NCBI GenBank assembly: GCA_036013055.1
Contig: DASCQM010000016.1
Span: 124,001 to 188,000 of the forward strand
Direction of reading: 5' to 3'
Source: SHYR01 sp036013055
Lineage (GTDB): Bacteria > Chloroflexota > Dehalococcoidia > UBA2979
Length of the DNA: 64,000 nucleotides
Shown: piece after piece, positions 40,676 to 50,134 of the stretch
How the letters are laid out: every line of letters starts with the position of its first letter
Position numbering within the stretch: position 1 is the stretch's first letter
Notes under the pieces: generated by a model
Told to the model about the DNA's origin: nothing
Databases searched by the model: none
Seen by the model: only the letters and a program-made list of their open reading frames with translations
Program-made: the position numbers and the translations under genes

Positions 40676-43321
40676 CTGCGCACCCTGGCTCGAGCGAAAC
40701 GTCAATCCGCCGGCGGCACGACGCCGGGTCGCGAGCAGTATCTTGAGCTGAAGCGGCAGCACCCCGACGCCCTGATGCTGTTTCGCATGGGCGACTTCTA
40801 CGAGACCTTCGACGAGGACGCGGAGACCGTCGCGTCGCTGCTCGGGATCGCGCTCACCTCGCGTTCGATGGGTAAGGCGGAGGGCCGCATCCCGCTCGCC
40901 GGGATCCCGGTGCGATCGCTCGAACGCCACCTCGACCGACTTGTCGCCGGCGGGCACCGGGTCGCGATCGCGGATCAGGTTGGCGAAGTCGGTCGCGGGC
41001 TCGTCGATCGTCGCGTGGTGCGCGTCGTCACGCCGGGCACGGTCGGCGAGGGCACGCTGCTCAGCGATCGCGGCAACAACTGGCTGGTGGCCGTCGCGCG
41101 CGCCGCGCAGGGTCGCTACGGCCTCGCTGCCTGCGACGTCACGACCGGCGAACTTGAATGCGCGGTCGTCGATGGTGAAGCGCTCGCGAGCGAGTGGGCG
41201 CGATTGGCCCCGCTCGAGGTGCTGGCTGCCGATGACATCGCCACGGGTAGTGCTGACAGCGAAGAGCTTGCGCTGCCAGCGACGGCGATGCTGACCGTGC
41301 GACCGGCGCGCGAATTCCGTCCGGACCGTGCAGCGACCGCGCTGGCGGAGCGGCTCGGTGTCACGACGCTCGATGGCTTCGGCCTCGAGGGGCTGGAAGC
41401 CGCAGTCGGGGCCGCGGGAGCGCTCGTTGCGTACGTCGAAGAGACGTGGCCGCAGGCGCTGCCACACCTGCGGGCGCCACGGCCGGTGCGTGCGGACGAC
41501 CACCTCTACCTCGATGCGCAAACGCGGCGCAGCCTCGAACTCTTCGATGGCGGTCCCGGCGGTGCGCCGTCGCTGCTGGCGACGCTCGACGGGACGCTGA
41601 CGGCGATGGGTGCACGGCTGCTGCGCGGGCGGCTCGGCCGGCCGCTGCGCCGAGTTGAGGCGATCGAGACACGGCTGGATGAGGTCGCGGCGTTCATCGA
41701 TGCGGCTGGCGCACGGGCCAACCTGCGTAACGAACTGCGCGGCTTCTCCGACCTCGAGCGCCTGCTCGGGCGCGTGCGCGCCGGCACGGTGACGGCGCCG
41801 CAGCTGCGCACGCTTGGCGTCGGGCTGGCACGCCTGCCGCAGATCGCCGAGCACGCGAGCGCGGCCGGTGATGCGGCAGGGGCGGCGGCGGAGGGTACCA
41901 GCGGCGCGGGCGAGACGGCCGCGCTGCTGGCAGCGGCGATCGCCGATGAGCCGCCGGTCGAGATCGCCGACGGCGGGACGCTGCGGGCCGGTTTCGACGC
42001 AGAGGTCGACGAGCTACGCGCGCTGACCTCGGACGCTCGCCAGGCGCTGGCGGAGCTGGAACGTGCCGAGCGCGAGCGCAGCGGTATCACGACGCTGAAG
42101 GTCGGTTACCACCGCGTCTTCGGCTACTACCTCGAGGTGCCGTCGGCGCGCGCCGACGAGGTGCCAGACGACTACGAGCCGCGGCAGACGCTCGCATCCT
42201 CTCAGCGCTACCGTAGCGCACCGCTCTCCGAGCTGGAGCAGCGCATCCTCAGCGCCCGCGAGCGGTTGGAGGAGGCCGAGCGCGAGGTGCTCGCTCGGGT
42301 GCGCACACAGGTGGCCGAGGCCGGGCCGTCGATCGAGCGCGCGGCCGCGGCGGTGGCGCGCATCGATGTCGCCGCCGCACTCGCCGAGGCGGCGGTCAAC
42401 CACGGCTACGTGCGGCCAGCGGTCGTCGAGAGTGGCGCGGTCGAGATCGAAGGTGGTCGCCACCCGGTCGTCGAGCGGCAGGTGCCCGCCGGACGCTTCG
42501 TGCCGAACGATTGCACCCTCGGCGCATCCGCCGACCTCGTGATCCTCACCGGACCGAACATGGGTGGAAAGTCGACTTATCTGCGGCAGTCGGCGCTGAT
42601 CGTGCTGCTCGCGCACTGCGGCAGCTTCGTCCCGGCGAAACGCACGCGGATGGGCGTCGTCGACCGCATCTTCTCGCGCGTCGGTGCCTACGACGATATC
42701 GCGACCGGGCGCTCGACGTTCATGGTCGAGATGCTCGAGACCGCCGCGATCCTGCACAACGCGACGGAGCACTCGCTCGTGATCCTCGATGAGATCGGGC
42801 GTGGCACCGGGACCTACGACGGGCTCGCGATCGCGCGGGCGGTGATCGAGTACCTGCACCACCGACCCGGCGGTACGCCGCGCACGCTCTTCGCTACCCA
42901 CTACCACGAGCTGGTGGCGCTGGCGCAGACCCTGCCGCGCGTCGAGAACCAGTCGGTGGCGGCCAGCGAGGAGGGCGGCGAGGTCGTCTTCCAGCATCGT
43001 GTGGTACTGGGTGCTGCGGATCGGTCGTACGGCGTGCACGTCGCTGCGTTGGCCGGGCTGCCGAAGGCGGTCGTCGGTCGTGCGCGCGAGCTACTGCTGG
43101 AGCTGGAGTCCCGTCCGACGAGCGAGGTCGGTCGGGAAGGCGCGCAGTTGCCGCTGCTCGGCGATGTGGGGGCCACGTCGCAGGCACCGACGACCGCGAG
43201 CGACGGGCTGATCGATGAGCTCGCGGAGCTGGACCCGGACGCGCTGGCGCCGCTCGAGGCGTTGCAGCGGCTCTACGACCTGCGCAAGCAGGCTCGCGAG
43301 CGCCTGGCGCTTGAGGGCTAG
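40676..43321 (+). CDS. mutS: DNA mismatch repair protein MutS (start not ATG/GTG/TTG)
   Basis: Mismatch-binding ATPase. N-terminal mismatch-recognition FRMGDFYETFDEDA, connector, lever and clamp regions, then the ATPase: Walker A TGPNMGGKSTYLRQ, ILDEIGRGTGTYDG, and the helix-turn-helix region AALAGLPKAVVGRARELL. The first standard start is an internal ATG at 40775, which would remove the conserved EQYLELKRQHPDAL segment. An upstream in-frame stop at 40622 limits the start to CTG at 40676 or 40685; 40676 gives 881 aa. Ribosome site is weak. mutL follows after 3 nt. Confidence 0.95.
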   Translation: MRTLARAKRQSAGGTTPGREQYLELKRQHPDALMLFRMGDFYETFDEDAETVASLLGIALTSRSMGKAEGRIPLAGIPVRSLERHLDRLVAGGHRVAIADQVGEVGRGLVDRRVVRVVTPGTVGEGTLLSDRGNNWLVAVARAAQGRYGLAACDVTTGELECAVVDGEALASEWARLAPLEVLAADDIATGSADSEELALPATAMLTVRPAREFRPDRAATALAERLGVTTLDGFGLEGLEAAVGAAGALVAYVEETWPQALPHLRAPRPVRADDHLYLDAQTRRSLELFDGGPGGAPSLLATLDGTLTAMGARLLRGRLGRPLRRVEAIETRLDEVAAFIDAAGARANLRNELRGFSDLERLLGRVRAGTVTAPQLRTLGVGLARLPQIAEHASAAGDAAGAAAEGTSGAGETAALLAAAIADEPPVEIADGGTLRAGFDAEVDELRALTSDARQALAELERAERERSGITTLKVGYHRVFGYYLEVPSARADEVPDDYEPRQTLASSQRYRSAPLSELEQRILSARERLEEAEREVLARVRTQVAEAGPSIERAAAAVARIDVAAALAEAAVNHGYVRPAVVESGAVEIEGGRHPVVERQVPAGRFVPNDCTLGASADLVILTGPNMGGKSTYLRQSALIVLLAHCGSFVPAKRTRMGVVDRIFSRVGAYDDIATGRSTFMVEMLETAAILHNATEHSLVILDEIGRGTGTYDGLAIARAVIEYLHHRPGGTPRTLFATHYHELVALAQTLPRVENQSVAASEEGGEVVFQHRVVLGAADRSYGVHVAALAGLPKAVVGRARELLLELESRPTSEVGREGAQLPLLGDVGATSQAPTTASDGLIDELAELDPDALAPLEALQRLYDLRKQARERLALEG

Positions 43322-43324
43322 CGC

Positions 43325-45139
43325 GTGACGGACGTTGCCGCGAGGAAGCAGCGAACGCTGATCCGCGTGCTGCCGCCGGAGGTCGCCTCGCGCATCGCTG
43401 CCGGCGAGGTCGTCGAGCGGCCGGCGTCGGTGCTCAAGGAGCTGGTCGAGAACGCGATCGATGCCGGGGCACGCACGATCGAGATCGACGCGGAGGGCGG
43501 CGGCATCGATCTGCTGCGAGTGCGCGACGACGGCCACGGCATCCCGCCGGAGCAGATCGCCGACGCCTTCGAGCGCCACGCGACGTCGAAGCTGCGCACC
43601 GCGCAAGACCTCTTTGCGGTCGGGACGCTGGGTTTTCGCGGCGAGGCGCTGGCTGCGATCGTGGCGGCGGCCGACGTCGATCTGATCACGCGGCCGGCCG
43701 ATCAACCTTCGGCGGCGGTCGCGCGCTACCGCGACGGTCGCCCCGCTGATCGCGGCAGCGCCGGTGCAGCGCCGGGAACCAGCATCGAGGTGCGAGATCT
43801 CTTCTCCGCGCTGCCGGCCCGACGCGCCTTCCTGCGCGGCGAGCGTTCCGAGAGTCGGGCGCTGACGCGCGCGGTGACCTCGCTCGCTCTGGCCCATCCG
43901 CAGGTCGCCTTCCGCCTCACGTCGAACGGCCGCCGCACGCTCTCGACGCCCGGCGGCACGTTGCTCGACTCGGTCACGGCCGTCCACGGGCCCGACCTCG
44001 CGGGCGCGCTGATCGCGCTCGACTACCGACGTGAGACGGACGACGCAGCGGTGACCGTCATGGGCGTCGTGGCGGCACCCTCGGAACACCGCGCGAGCCG
44101 CACTGTGCATCTCGTTGCGAACGGACGCGTGATCAATGCTGGTTCGCTCGCGCACGCTGTCGAGCAGGCATATGAGGGTCTGCTCCCCCGAGGACGGCGT
44201 CCGATCGCCTTCCTCAGGGTGGACGTACCCGTGGAGCAAGTCGATGTCAATGTCCATCCGGCGAAAGCCGAGGTGCGCTTTCGGCACGAACGCCTCGTCT
44301 TCGCGGCGGTGCGGCAGGCGGTACTGGAGGCGCTCGGCGGCGCGCCGGCGTCGGCCACGTCAGGGCTGACGTTCTCGCCGCATCCATCGCAGGAGCAGGC
44401 TAGCGTCGCGCATGACGCAGCAGCAGTCGCGCCATCGTCGCTGCCATCGACGCCAGAACAGACGCCGCGCGCAGTGATCGCGGCAGCGGCGCCGGCCGAG
44501 CCACGGCTCGATGACGCCGTCGATGCGTCTGTCGATGTCGCGACGCAGCGCGCGCTGCCGCTGCGCGAGCGGCTGCCGGCGCTGCGTCCACTCGGGCAGT
44601 TCGACCGCACCTACATTGCCGCCGAGGCTCCCGACGGTCTGTATCTCGTCGACCAGCACGCCGCGCACGAGCGCGTGCGCTACGAGCAGGTGCGGGCGAG
44701 TCGAGGGCGCAGCGAGGCGTCGCAGCCGCTGCTGGAGGCCGCGGTCGTCACGCTCGATCCGCCGCTGCTCGCGCTCGCGCTCGAGACGGTCGACGATCTC
44801 GCGGCCCTCGGCTGGGAAGTCGCCGAGACCGACGGCGCGGCGCTACTCGTGCGTGCGGTGCCGTCGTTGCTCAGCGAACAGGATCCAGTCGGCGCGTTCG
44901 CAGGCTACCTCGATCGCCTGCAGGCCGAGGATGGCGCGACGCCTGATCGCGTGACGGCGACGCTCGCGTGTCGCTCCGCCGTGCGCGCGGGCGACCGGCT
45001 CGACGTCGAACAGCAGCGCGCGCTGCTTGCGGCGCTTGAGCGGACGGAGCAGCCGATGACGTGCCCGCACGGCCGGCCGACGGTGCTGCATATCGACAAC
45101 GACGCGATCCGACGTTCGTTCGGACGTAGCTCGCTCTAG
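43325..45139 (+). CDS. mutL: DNA mismatch repair protein MutL (endonuclease type)
   Basis: GHKL ATPase that couples MutS to strand cleavage. N-terminal ATPase motifs: ELVENAIDAGA, DDGHGI, GTLGFRGEAL; VNVHPAKAEVRF ends the conserved N-domain. A low-complexity linker (about 345-415) leads to the C-terminal dimerisation/endonuclease domain with the metal motif DQHAAHERVRYE from residue 443 and the CPHGRPT motif near the end. These indicate a nicking MutL, as in bacteria without MutH. 604 aa, GTG start, cotranscribed with mutS. Confidence 0.96.
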   Translation: MTDVAARKQRTLIRVLPPEVASRIAAGEVVERPASVLKELVENAIDAGARTIEIDAEGGGIDLLRVRDDGHGIPPEQIADAFERHATSKLRTAQDLFAVGTLGFRGEALAAIVAAADVDLITRPADQPSAAVARYRDGRPADRGSAGAAPGTSIEVRDLFSALPARRAFLRGERSESRALTRAVTSLALAHPQVAFRLTSNGRRTLSTPGGTLLDSVTAVHGPDLAGALIALDYRRETDDAAVTVMGVVAAPSEHRASRTVHLVANGRVINAGSLAHAVEQAYEGLLPRGRRPIAFLRVDVPVEQVDVNVHPAKAEVRFRHERLVFAAVRQAVLEALGGAPASATSGLTFSPHPSQEQASVAHDAAAVAPSSLPSTPEQTPRAVIAAAAPAEPRLDDAVDASVDVATQRALPLRERLPALRPLGQFDRTYIAAEAPDGLYLVDQHAAHERVRYEQVRASRGRSEASQPLLEAAVVTLDPPLLALALETVDDLAALGWEVAETDGAALLVRAVPSLLSEQDPVGAFAGYLDRLQAEDGATPDRVTATLACRSAVRAGDRLDVEQQRALLAALERTEQPMTCPHGRPTVLHIDNDAIRRSFGRSSL

Positions 45140-45189
45140 GCGCAGCCCTGCGGTGGGTCTTCTAGCGGGTAGCGGAGCCTGAACTCGGT

Positions 45190-46707
45190 CTACGCCTGCG
45201 GAGAGAACAACTCCGGCAGCCCGTCGCGCTGCGCTCGCCACTCGAAGAGCCGCGAGACCGCGCTCGCCGCCTTCTCCAGCGATGAGTAGACCGCCACGCC
45301 GTGGTTGTACGCAGCCTGGTCGAACGCGCGTGCCACCTTCAGCGGTACGTCGCCGCGCTCGCGTCGGATCGCGACGATCGGCACGCCAACCTCGATCTGT
45401 AGCTCAGAGAGGCTGCGCGCTGAATCCTCGGCGTGGGCGATCTGCTCCTCGAGCGTCGAGTCGCGGCCCGGCCCATCGGGCGCGCCGGCCCAGCCACCCC
45501 AGCCACCGACGGTCGTGAAGACCATGTCGATGCCGGGTGATCCGGCAACGAGCCGGTAGAGCCGCTTCGTCGTATCGCCGTCGCCGGAGTGGCGGCCGAG
45601 GTTGGCATCGATCGGATTGCGCACGCTGGTGCCCGCGACCGGGATGAACTCGCGCAGCTCGTCGACGACCCCGTCGGACATCGGCGGCACTTCGAGCCCC
45701 TGGAGCGCGAGTTGATCCGAGGACAGCACGGAGAAGCCACCGCCGCCCGCGATCAGCACGACACCGCGGCCGCGCACGTGGCGCAACTCGGTAGTCGATG
45801 CGATCACGAGGTCGCTGAGCTCGCTGATCTTCGTCGCTCGAATCGCGCCGGTCTGACGGGCGAGCGCCTCGAAGACGTCGACCGATCCGGCGAGCGATCC
45901 GGTGTGCGAGTTCGCCGCCCGTGCACCGGCGTCGGTGACCCCGCCCTTGAGCAGGATCGTCGGCTTCACCGCGGCGCAGCGGCGTAGCGCGTCGAAGAAG
46001 GCGCGACCGTCTCGCACGCCTTCGATGTATGCCGTTACGACCTCGGTCTGCGGGTCGCTGGCGGCGTAGTCGAGGAAATCGTGTGCGCGCAGGTCGGCTC
46101 CGTTGCCGTAGGAGACGGCCTTCGAGAAGCGGACGCCGCGACCGGAGAGCGTGCCGATGATATCGCCGGCGTTCGCGCCGGACTGGGAGAGCAGGAAGGT
46201 GTTGCCCGGTTCCGTCGAGAAGCCACCCATGAAGGCGAGCCCTACGCCGGGAACATAGAGCCCCATGCAGTTCGGCCCGATCATGCGGATGCCGGCTGCG
46301 CGGCCCTTCGCGACGAACTTGTTCTCGATCACGGTGAGGTCTTCGTCGCCGGTCTCAGAGAACCCGGCGGTGAAGAAGTGGATCGACTTCACGCCCTTCT
46401 CGATCGCCTGATCGACGAGTTCCGGAACGCCGGGCGCGGGGATCTGGCAGATGATGTGATCGACGGGGTCGGGACAGTCGAGAATGCTCGGGTAGCACTT
46501 CAGCCCCCGGATCTCATCGACCTTCGGGTTCACCGGGTAGAGCGCGTGCTCCTTGTCGTAGCCGGCCTCCAGCAAGGAGTTGAGGAACCCGCCGCCTCCT
46601 CCATCGCTGCCTTCGCGTGAGGAGACGCCGACGACCGCGACGGATCGCGGGTGGAAGATCGGGTCGAGTGGGTGGTTCGAGGTTGAATCGCTATCTGACG
46701 CGGTAAT
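45190..46707 (-). CDS. CoA-binding / succinyl-CoA ligase-like protein (ADP-forming acyl-CoA synthetase alpha type), ATT start
   Basis: N-terminal CoA-binding Rossmann domain (HPRSVAVVGVSS near residue 20, GPNCMGLY), central ligase domain (LLSQSGANAGDI), and a second ligase domain with the likely catalytic His in NSHTGSLAGS. No ATP-grasp domain follows, so this is the alpha part only. The first ATG/GTG/TTG in frame is TTG at 46575, which would delete the first Rossmann strand. ATT at 46707 restores it and has GGAGGGAG 6 nt upstream; that gives 505 aa. A beta subunit is not nearby. Substrate acyl-CoA unknown. Confidence 0.82.
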   Translation of the reverse strand: MTASDSDSTSNHPLDPIFHPRSVAVVGVSSREGSDGGGGGFLNSLLEAGYDKEHALYPVNPKVDEIRGLKCYPSILDCPDPVDHIICQIPAPGVPELVDQAIEKGVKSIHFFTAGFSETGDEDLTVIENKFVAKGRAAGIRMIGPNCMGLYVPGVGLAFMGGFSTEPGNTFLLSQSGANAGDIIGTLSGRGVRFSKAVSYGNGADLRAHDFLDYAASDPQTEVVTAYIEGVRDGRAFFDALRRCAAVKPTILLKGGVTDAGARAANSHTGSLAGSVDVFEALARQTGAIRATKISELSDLVIASTTELRHVRGRGVVLIAGGGGFSVLSSDQLALQGLEVPPMSDGVVDELREFIPVAGTSVRNPIDANLGRHSGDGDTTKRLYRLVAGSPGIDMVFTTVGGWGGWAGAPDGPGRDSTLEEQIAHAEDSARSLSELQIEVGVPIVAIRRERGDVPLKVARAFDQAAYNHGVAVYSSLEKAASAVSRLFEWRAQRDGLPELFSPQA

Positions 46708-46762
46708 GCGTGGCTCCCTCCGGGCTGCGCGCCCGAGAGGGTCGCGTGCCGCTGGTCTCTCG

Positions 46763-46768
46763 ATTGTA
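46763..46768 (-). promoter_or_regulatory. Candidate -10 box (TACAAT) for the CoA-binding gene
   Basis: Minus-strand TACAAT 55 nt upstream of the proposed ATT start, near-consensus. The -35 is not clear. Confidence 0.45.
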
Positions 46769-46820
46769 GCGGAGCCGATGCTCTACGCCAGCAGAGGTCT
46801 CTGACAGGGGGTGACTGCGG

Positions 46821-48065
46821 TTAGCGTTCGGCCCCCGGTCGCATGCGCGCGGCGCGCTCCGCGACCTCGATCTTGATCGCCTCCGGAATCCCTTCCGCGA
46901 CGATCGTCTCGACAGCGTCGGCGGCCGTGTCGATGTCTGCCTCGTTGTTGAAGGCGTGCAGCGAGAGCCGCACGACGTCGAAGTCTCGCACCCCGCGGCA
47001 GACGACCTTCGCCTCCGACTGCAGGTAGAAGGCGATCTCGGCGGAGTCGATGCCCTCCGTGTGGAAGCAGAAGAGGCCGGTGCGGGCACCCTCGGTCGTC
47101 GGGCTCTTCACCGTCACCGAGCGGATGCGCCCGAAGCGCTCTTCGGCGTACTTCGTCAGCTCGCGAGCGCGGTCGAATACCGCCTGCGGGCCCGACTCGA
47201 GGTACTGCTCGGTAGCGGCGATCGTGCCGGCGATCAACGCGCCGGACGTCGTCGTCAGCTCGTACTTCGTGATCAATTCCTTCTCAGGCGTGAAATTGCC
47301 CTCGGAGTCCCACTCCGCCGCTGCGCGGCCCGCCACCTTCGAGGGTTCGACGTCCGGGATCGCGTCCCGCCGTACGTAGAGCGCGCCCAGCCCGTCCGGG
47401 CCGAGCAACCACTTGTGCGAGGGAATCGCGTAGCAGTCGATGCCGGAGGCGCGCACGTCGATCGGGATGTGGCCGGCAGTCTGCGCACCGTCGACGACGA
47501 CACGGGCGCCGACGCGGTGGGAGGCCTCGATGATGCCGTTCATCGGCAGCAGCTGGCCGGTCGAGTAGGAGATTTCGGAGAGGATCACGAGCTTGGTGCG
47601 GTCGTTCAGCGCCTGGGCGAAGTTCTCCAGCACGACCCCGGCAGAGTCGTCGGCCGCGATCGGCACGATCGACATCTCAGCGCCGCGCCGCTCGCGCAGG
47701 TAGTACGCGGGGACAGCACCGGACGCGTGCTCGACCGACGTCGTGATCACGCCATCGCCGGGCTGGATGTCGACGCCGTTGACGACGACATTCAAGCCCT
47801 CGGTCGTGTTGCCCATGATCGCGATCTCGTCGGCGTCCGCGCCGATCATTTCGGCAGTGACCTCGCGCATGCGAGCGACGAGTTGCTGGCGGTCCTCCAT
47901 CACCTCGCGGGTCGTCGGACCGACATCGAGCTCGAGTTGCAGTCGCTGCTTCATCGCATCGACGACGTCGGTGGTGAGCGGGCCGGAGAAGCCGCTGTTC
48001 ATGTAGGCGTAGTTCTGCATCACGGGCATCTGGCTGCGAAGCCACGCCCAGCGTTCCTCACTCAT
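46821..48065 (-). CDS. Aminotransferase class V family protein (cysteine desulfurase/epimerase-like)
   Basis: PLP enzyme, 414 aa. Visible are GNTTEGLNVVVNG (phosphate-binding), SVEHASG, ARVVVDGAQTAGHIPIDV (the Asp that pairs with the PLP ring), and the Schiff-base Lys in IPSHKWLLGPDG. There is no obvious SufS/IscS cysteine loop, so desulfurase activity is doubtful; the family also includes isopenicillin N epimerase-like and kynureninase-like enzymes. ATG at 48065 chosen for GGAGATG about 8 nt upstream. Divergent from the methyltransferase. Confidence 0.85.
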   Translation of the reverse strand: MSEERWAWLRSQMPVMQNYAYMNSGFSGPLTTDVVDAMKQRLQLELDVGPTTREVMEDRQQLVARMREVTAEMIGADADEIAIMGNTTEGLNVVVNGVDIQPGDGVITTSVEHASGAVPAYYLRERRGAEMSIVPIAADDSAGVVLENFAQALNDRTKLVILSEISYSTGQLLPMNGIIEASHRVGARVVVDGAQTAGHIPIDVRASGIDCYAIPSHKWLLGPDGLGALYVRRDAIPDVEPSKVAGRAAAEWDSEGNFTPEKELITKYELTTTSGALIAGTIAATEQYLESGPQAVFDRARELTKYAEERFGRIRSVTVKSPTTEGARTGLFCFHTEGIDSAEIAFYLQSEAKVVCRGVRDFDVVRLSLHAFNNEADIDTAADAVETIVAEGIPEAIKIEVAERAARMRPGAER

Positions 48066-48148
48066 TGAGTCATCTCCTGCCACGCGGATCGGCCGTGCAC
48101 ATGCGGGCTATGTGTAGCACAGTCGGAGGGCAGGGGAGGGGCGGATCG

Positions 48149-48931
48149 ATGGCGGAGACCACGAGCACCTGGGATCCCGACCAGTACGAGCGATTCCGGC
48201 AGGAACGCGCCCAGCCCTTCTACGACCTCGCTGCGATGGTCGAGCGCGAACCCGCGATGCGCGTCGTCGACCTCGGCTGCGGCACCGGCCAGCTCACGTC
48301 GTGGCTGCACGCGGAACTCGGCGCGGCGAGTACGCTCGGCGTCGACGCGTCGGACACGATGCTCGAACAGGCGATGCCGCTGGCAGAGGGCACGCTTAGC
48401 TTCGAGCAGCGCGACATCACGAGCTTCGTTGCCGACAAACCGTATGACCTCGTCTTCTCCAACGCCGCGCTGCAATGGATCGAGGGCCATGAGGCGCTGC
48501 TCACGAAGATCGCCGCAGCCGTCGCGCCGGGTGGGCAACTTGCCGTGCAGGTGCCGTACAACGACGACCACGCATCGCATCGCGTCGCGCGGTCGCTGGC
48601 CGGGGGACGTTTCAGCGAGGCACTCGATGGCTACGAGCGGGTCTTCCCGGTGCTCAAGCCGGAGCGCTACGCGGAGCTGCTGCACGAGCTGGGTTTCGAG
48701 CGTCAGCAGGTGCGCATGCAGGTCTACACGCACCTGCTGCCGGACACGCGCGCGGTGATTGAGTGGGTCAAGGGTTCGCTGATGACGCCGTACCGCGAGC
48801 GCCTGAGCGTCGAGCAGTACGAGGAGCTGCTGGAGCAATACGAGACTGACCTCGTGGCTGTGCTCGGCGAGCACTCGCCGTTCCTCTACCCGTTCAAGCG
48901 CATCCTGATGTGGGGTCGCAAGGCCGCCTAG
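48149..48931 (+). CDS. tam: Class I SAM-dependent methyltransferase, trans-aconitate 2-methyltransferase-like
   Basis: 260 aa. The start WDPDQYERFRQERAQPFYDLA is close to the Tam N-terminus; SAM motif VVDLGCGTGQLTSWL, acidic LGVDASDTML, and motif LVFSNAALQWIEGH follow. Tam methylates trans-aconitate that forms spontaneously from cis-aconitate and would inhibit aconitase. I chose the ATG at 48149, preceded by GGGGAGGGG. The assignment rests on motif similarity; a different carboxylate substrate is possible. Confidence 0.82.
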   Translation: MAETTSTWDPDQYERFRQERAQPFYDLAAMVEREPAMRVVDLGCGTGQLTSWLHAELGAASTLGVDASDTMLEQAMPLAEGTLSFEQRDITSFVADKPYDLVFSNAALQWIEGHEALLTKIAAAVAPGGQLAVQVPYNDDHASHRVARSLAGGRFSEALDGYERVFPVLKPERYAELLHELGFERQQVRMQVYTHLLPDTRAVIEWVKGSLMTPYRERLSVEQYEELLEQYETDLVAVLGEHSPFLYPFKRILMWGRKAA

Positions 48932-48946
48932 CGGCTCTCAGACGGG

Positions 48947-50029
48947 TCAACCGACGTCCAGCGTGCCGCCATGTCCCGCTTCGACGCCGCTGACGTCGTA
49001 GATCGCTCCGTTCGCCTCGTACCCGCCGATCACCGGGTCGACCGACATCAGCAGCGGCGTATCGAGGTCGATCCACTCGAAGCCGCCGAGCCCGGCCGCG
49101 AGGTGCGCGCTGAAGCCCATCCCGAGGCGCGTCTCAACCATGCCACCGATCATCAGCCCCAGCCCGGCGGCGCGAGCGATCGAGGCGATCTCCAGGCCCG
49201 CGACGACGCCCGCCTTCGCGAGCTTGATGTTCAGCACTGGCGCGAACTGCTCCTCCGCGATGCGCAACGCGTCCTCGGGAGTGCGGCAGCTCTCGTCGGC
49301 GGCCACGGGCACGCCGCCTTCGCGGGTGACACGGCCGAGGGCCGCCCAGTCATCGCGCGGAACGGGCTGCTCGAACAGGGCCGGCTCGAGGTCGGCTGAT
49401 CGCAGGGCGCGCAGCGCGTCGAGCGCCTGCTCCGCGCTGTAGCCCTCGTTCGCATCGAGCACGAGCGCGCAGTCGGGGTGGCCATCGCGGATCGCCGCCA
49501 GCCGCGCGATGTCGGCTTCGACGTCCAGCCCGACCTTCGTCTTGATCGTCGCAAAGCCGCGCTCGCGATACCGCGCCGCGAGCGACTGTGCCTCATCTGG
49601 CTCGCAGATCGGGATCGTGATGTCGGTCGTGAGCTGCCGCTCGGCGCCGCCGAAGAAGCGGTAGAGCGGCACCCCGAGCGAGCGCGTGAACGCATCGATC
49701 ACCCCCATCTCGATGCCGGCGCGCACAGCCGCCAGACGAGGGATGCGCGAGGCCAGCTCAGCGGCGAGCGGCCGCCATTCGGCGGCGTCGTGTCCGACGA
49801 TCCACTCGGCAGCCTCGCCGACCGTAGTGAGCGCGGTCGGCTGATCCTCGACGGTCACGGGCTGCAGCGACGGAATCTCGCCCCAGCCCTCGGCGCCACC
49901 GCGCAACCGCACGCGCACGGCGACGTTTTCGACCTGATCGAGCCGCCCCGTGGCGATCACAAACGGTCGCAGCAGCGGCACATCGAGCGGATAGGCATCG
50001 ACTGACGTGATCTCTGTCGCACGGCTCAT
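48947..50029 (-). CDS. Enolase-superfamily racemase/epimerase (mandelate racemase/muconate lactonizing type; dipeptide epimerase-like)
   Basis: 360 aa. Capping N-domain followed by the barrel with catalytic Lys in TIKTKVG, metal ligands Asp (LDANEGY), Glu (FEQPVPRDD) and Asp (VAADES), and the opposing Lys in NIKLAKAG. The two-lysine arrangement and the TDITIPI segment resemble L-Ala-D/L-Glu epimerases and o-succinylbenzoate synthases. It converges with the methyltransferase gene and is divergent from the Ltp2-like gene. ATG at 50029 preferred over an upstream extension of 23 residues. Confidence 0.85.
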   Translation of the reverse strand: MSRATEITSVDAYPLDVPLLRPFVIATGRLDQVENVAVRVRLRGGAEGWGEIPSLQPVTVEDQPTALTTVGEAAEWIVGHDAAEWRPLAAELASRIPRLAAVRAGIEMGVIDAFTRSLGVPLYRFFGGAERQLTTDITIPICEPDEAQSLAARYRERGFATIKTKVGLDVEADIARLAAIRDGHPDCALVLDANEGYSAEQALDALRALRSADLEPALFEQPVPRDDWAALGRVTREGGVPVAADESCRTPEDALRIAEEQFAPVLNIKLAKAGVVAGLEIASIARAAGLGLMIGGMVETRLGMGFSAHLAAGLGGFEWIDLDTPLLMSVDPVIGGYEANGAIYDVSGVEAGHGGTLDVG

Positions 50030-50078
50030 GGCGCGGAGCGTACAGGCGCAGCGCACACGGAAGTGCGTCCGCACGAAC

Positions 50079-50107
50079 TTGACAGGCATCACGTGCATCG
50101 TAAGGAT
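50079..50107 (+). promoter_or_regulatory. Promoter of the Ltp2-like/DUF35 operon
   Basis: TTGACA (50079-50084), 16-nt spacer, TAAGGAT (50101-50107), then AGGAGG (50122-50127) 7 nt before the ATG at 50135. The clearest full promoter plus ribosome site in this part of the window. Confidence 0.7.
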
Positions 50108-50134
50108 GCGGCCAGAGCAGCAGGAGGAGGGCCC

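Noticed and set aside
46821..48065. Cysteine desulfurase assignment for the class V aminotransferase
   Set aside because: No cysteine loop of the IscS or SufS type is visible.
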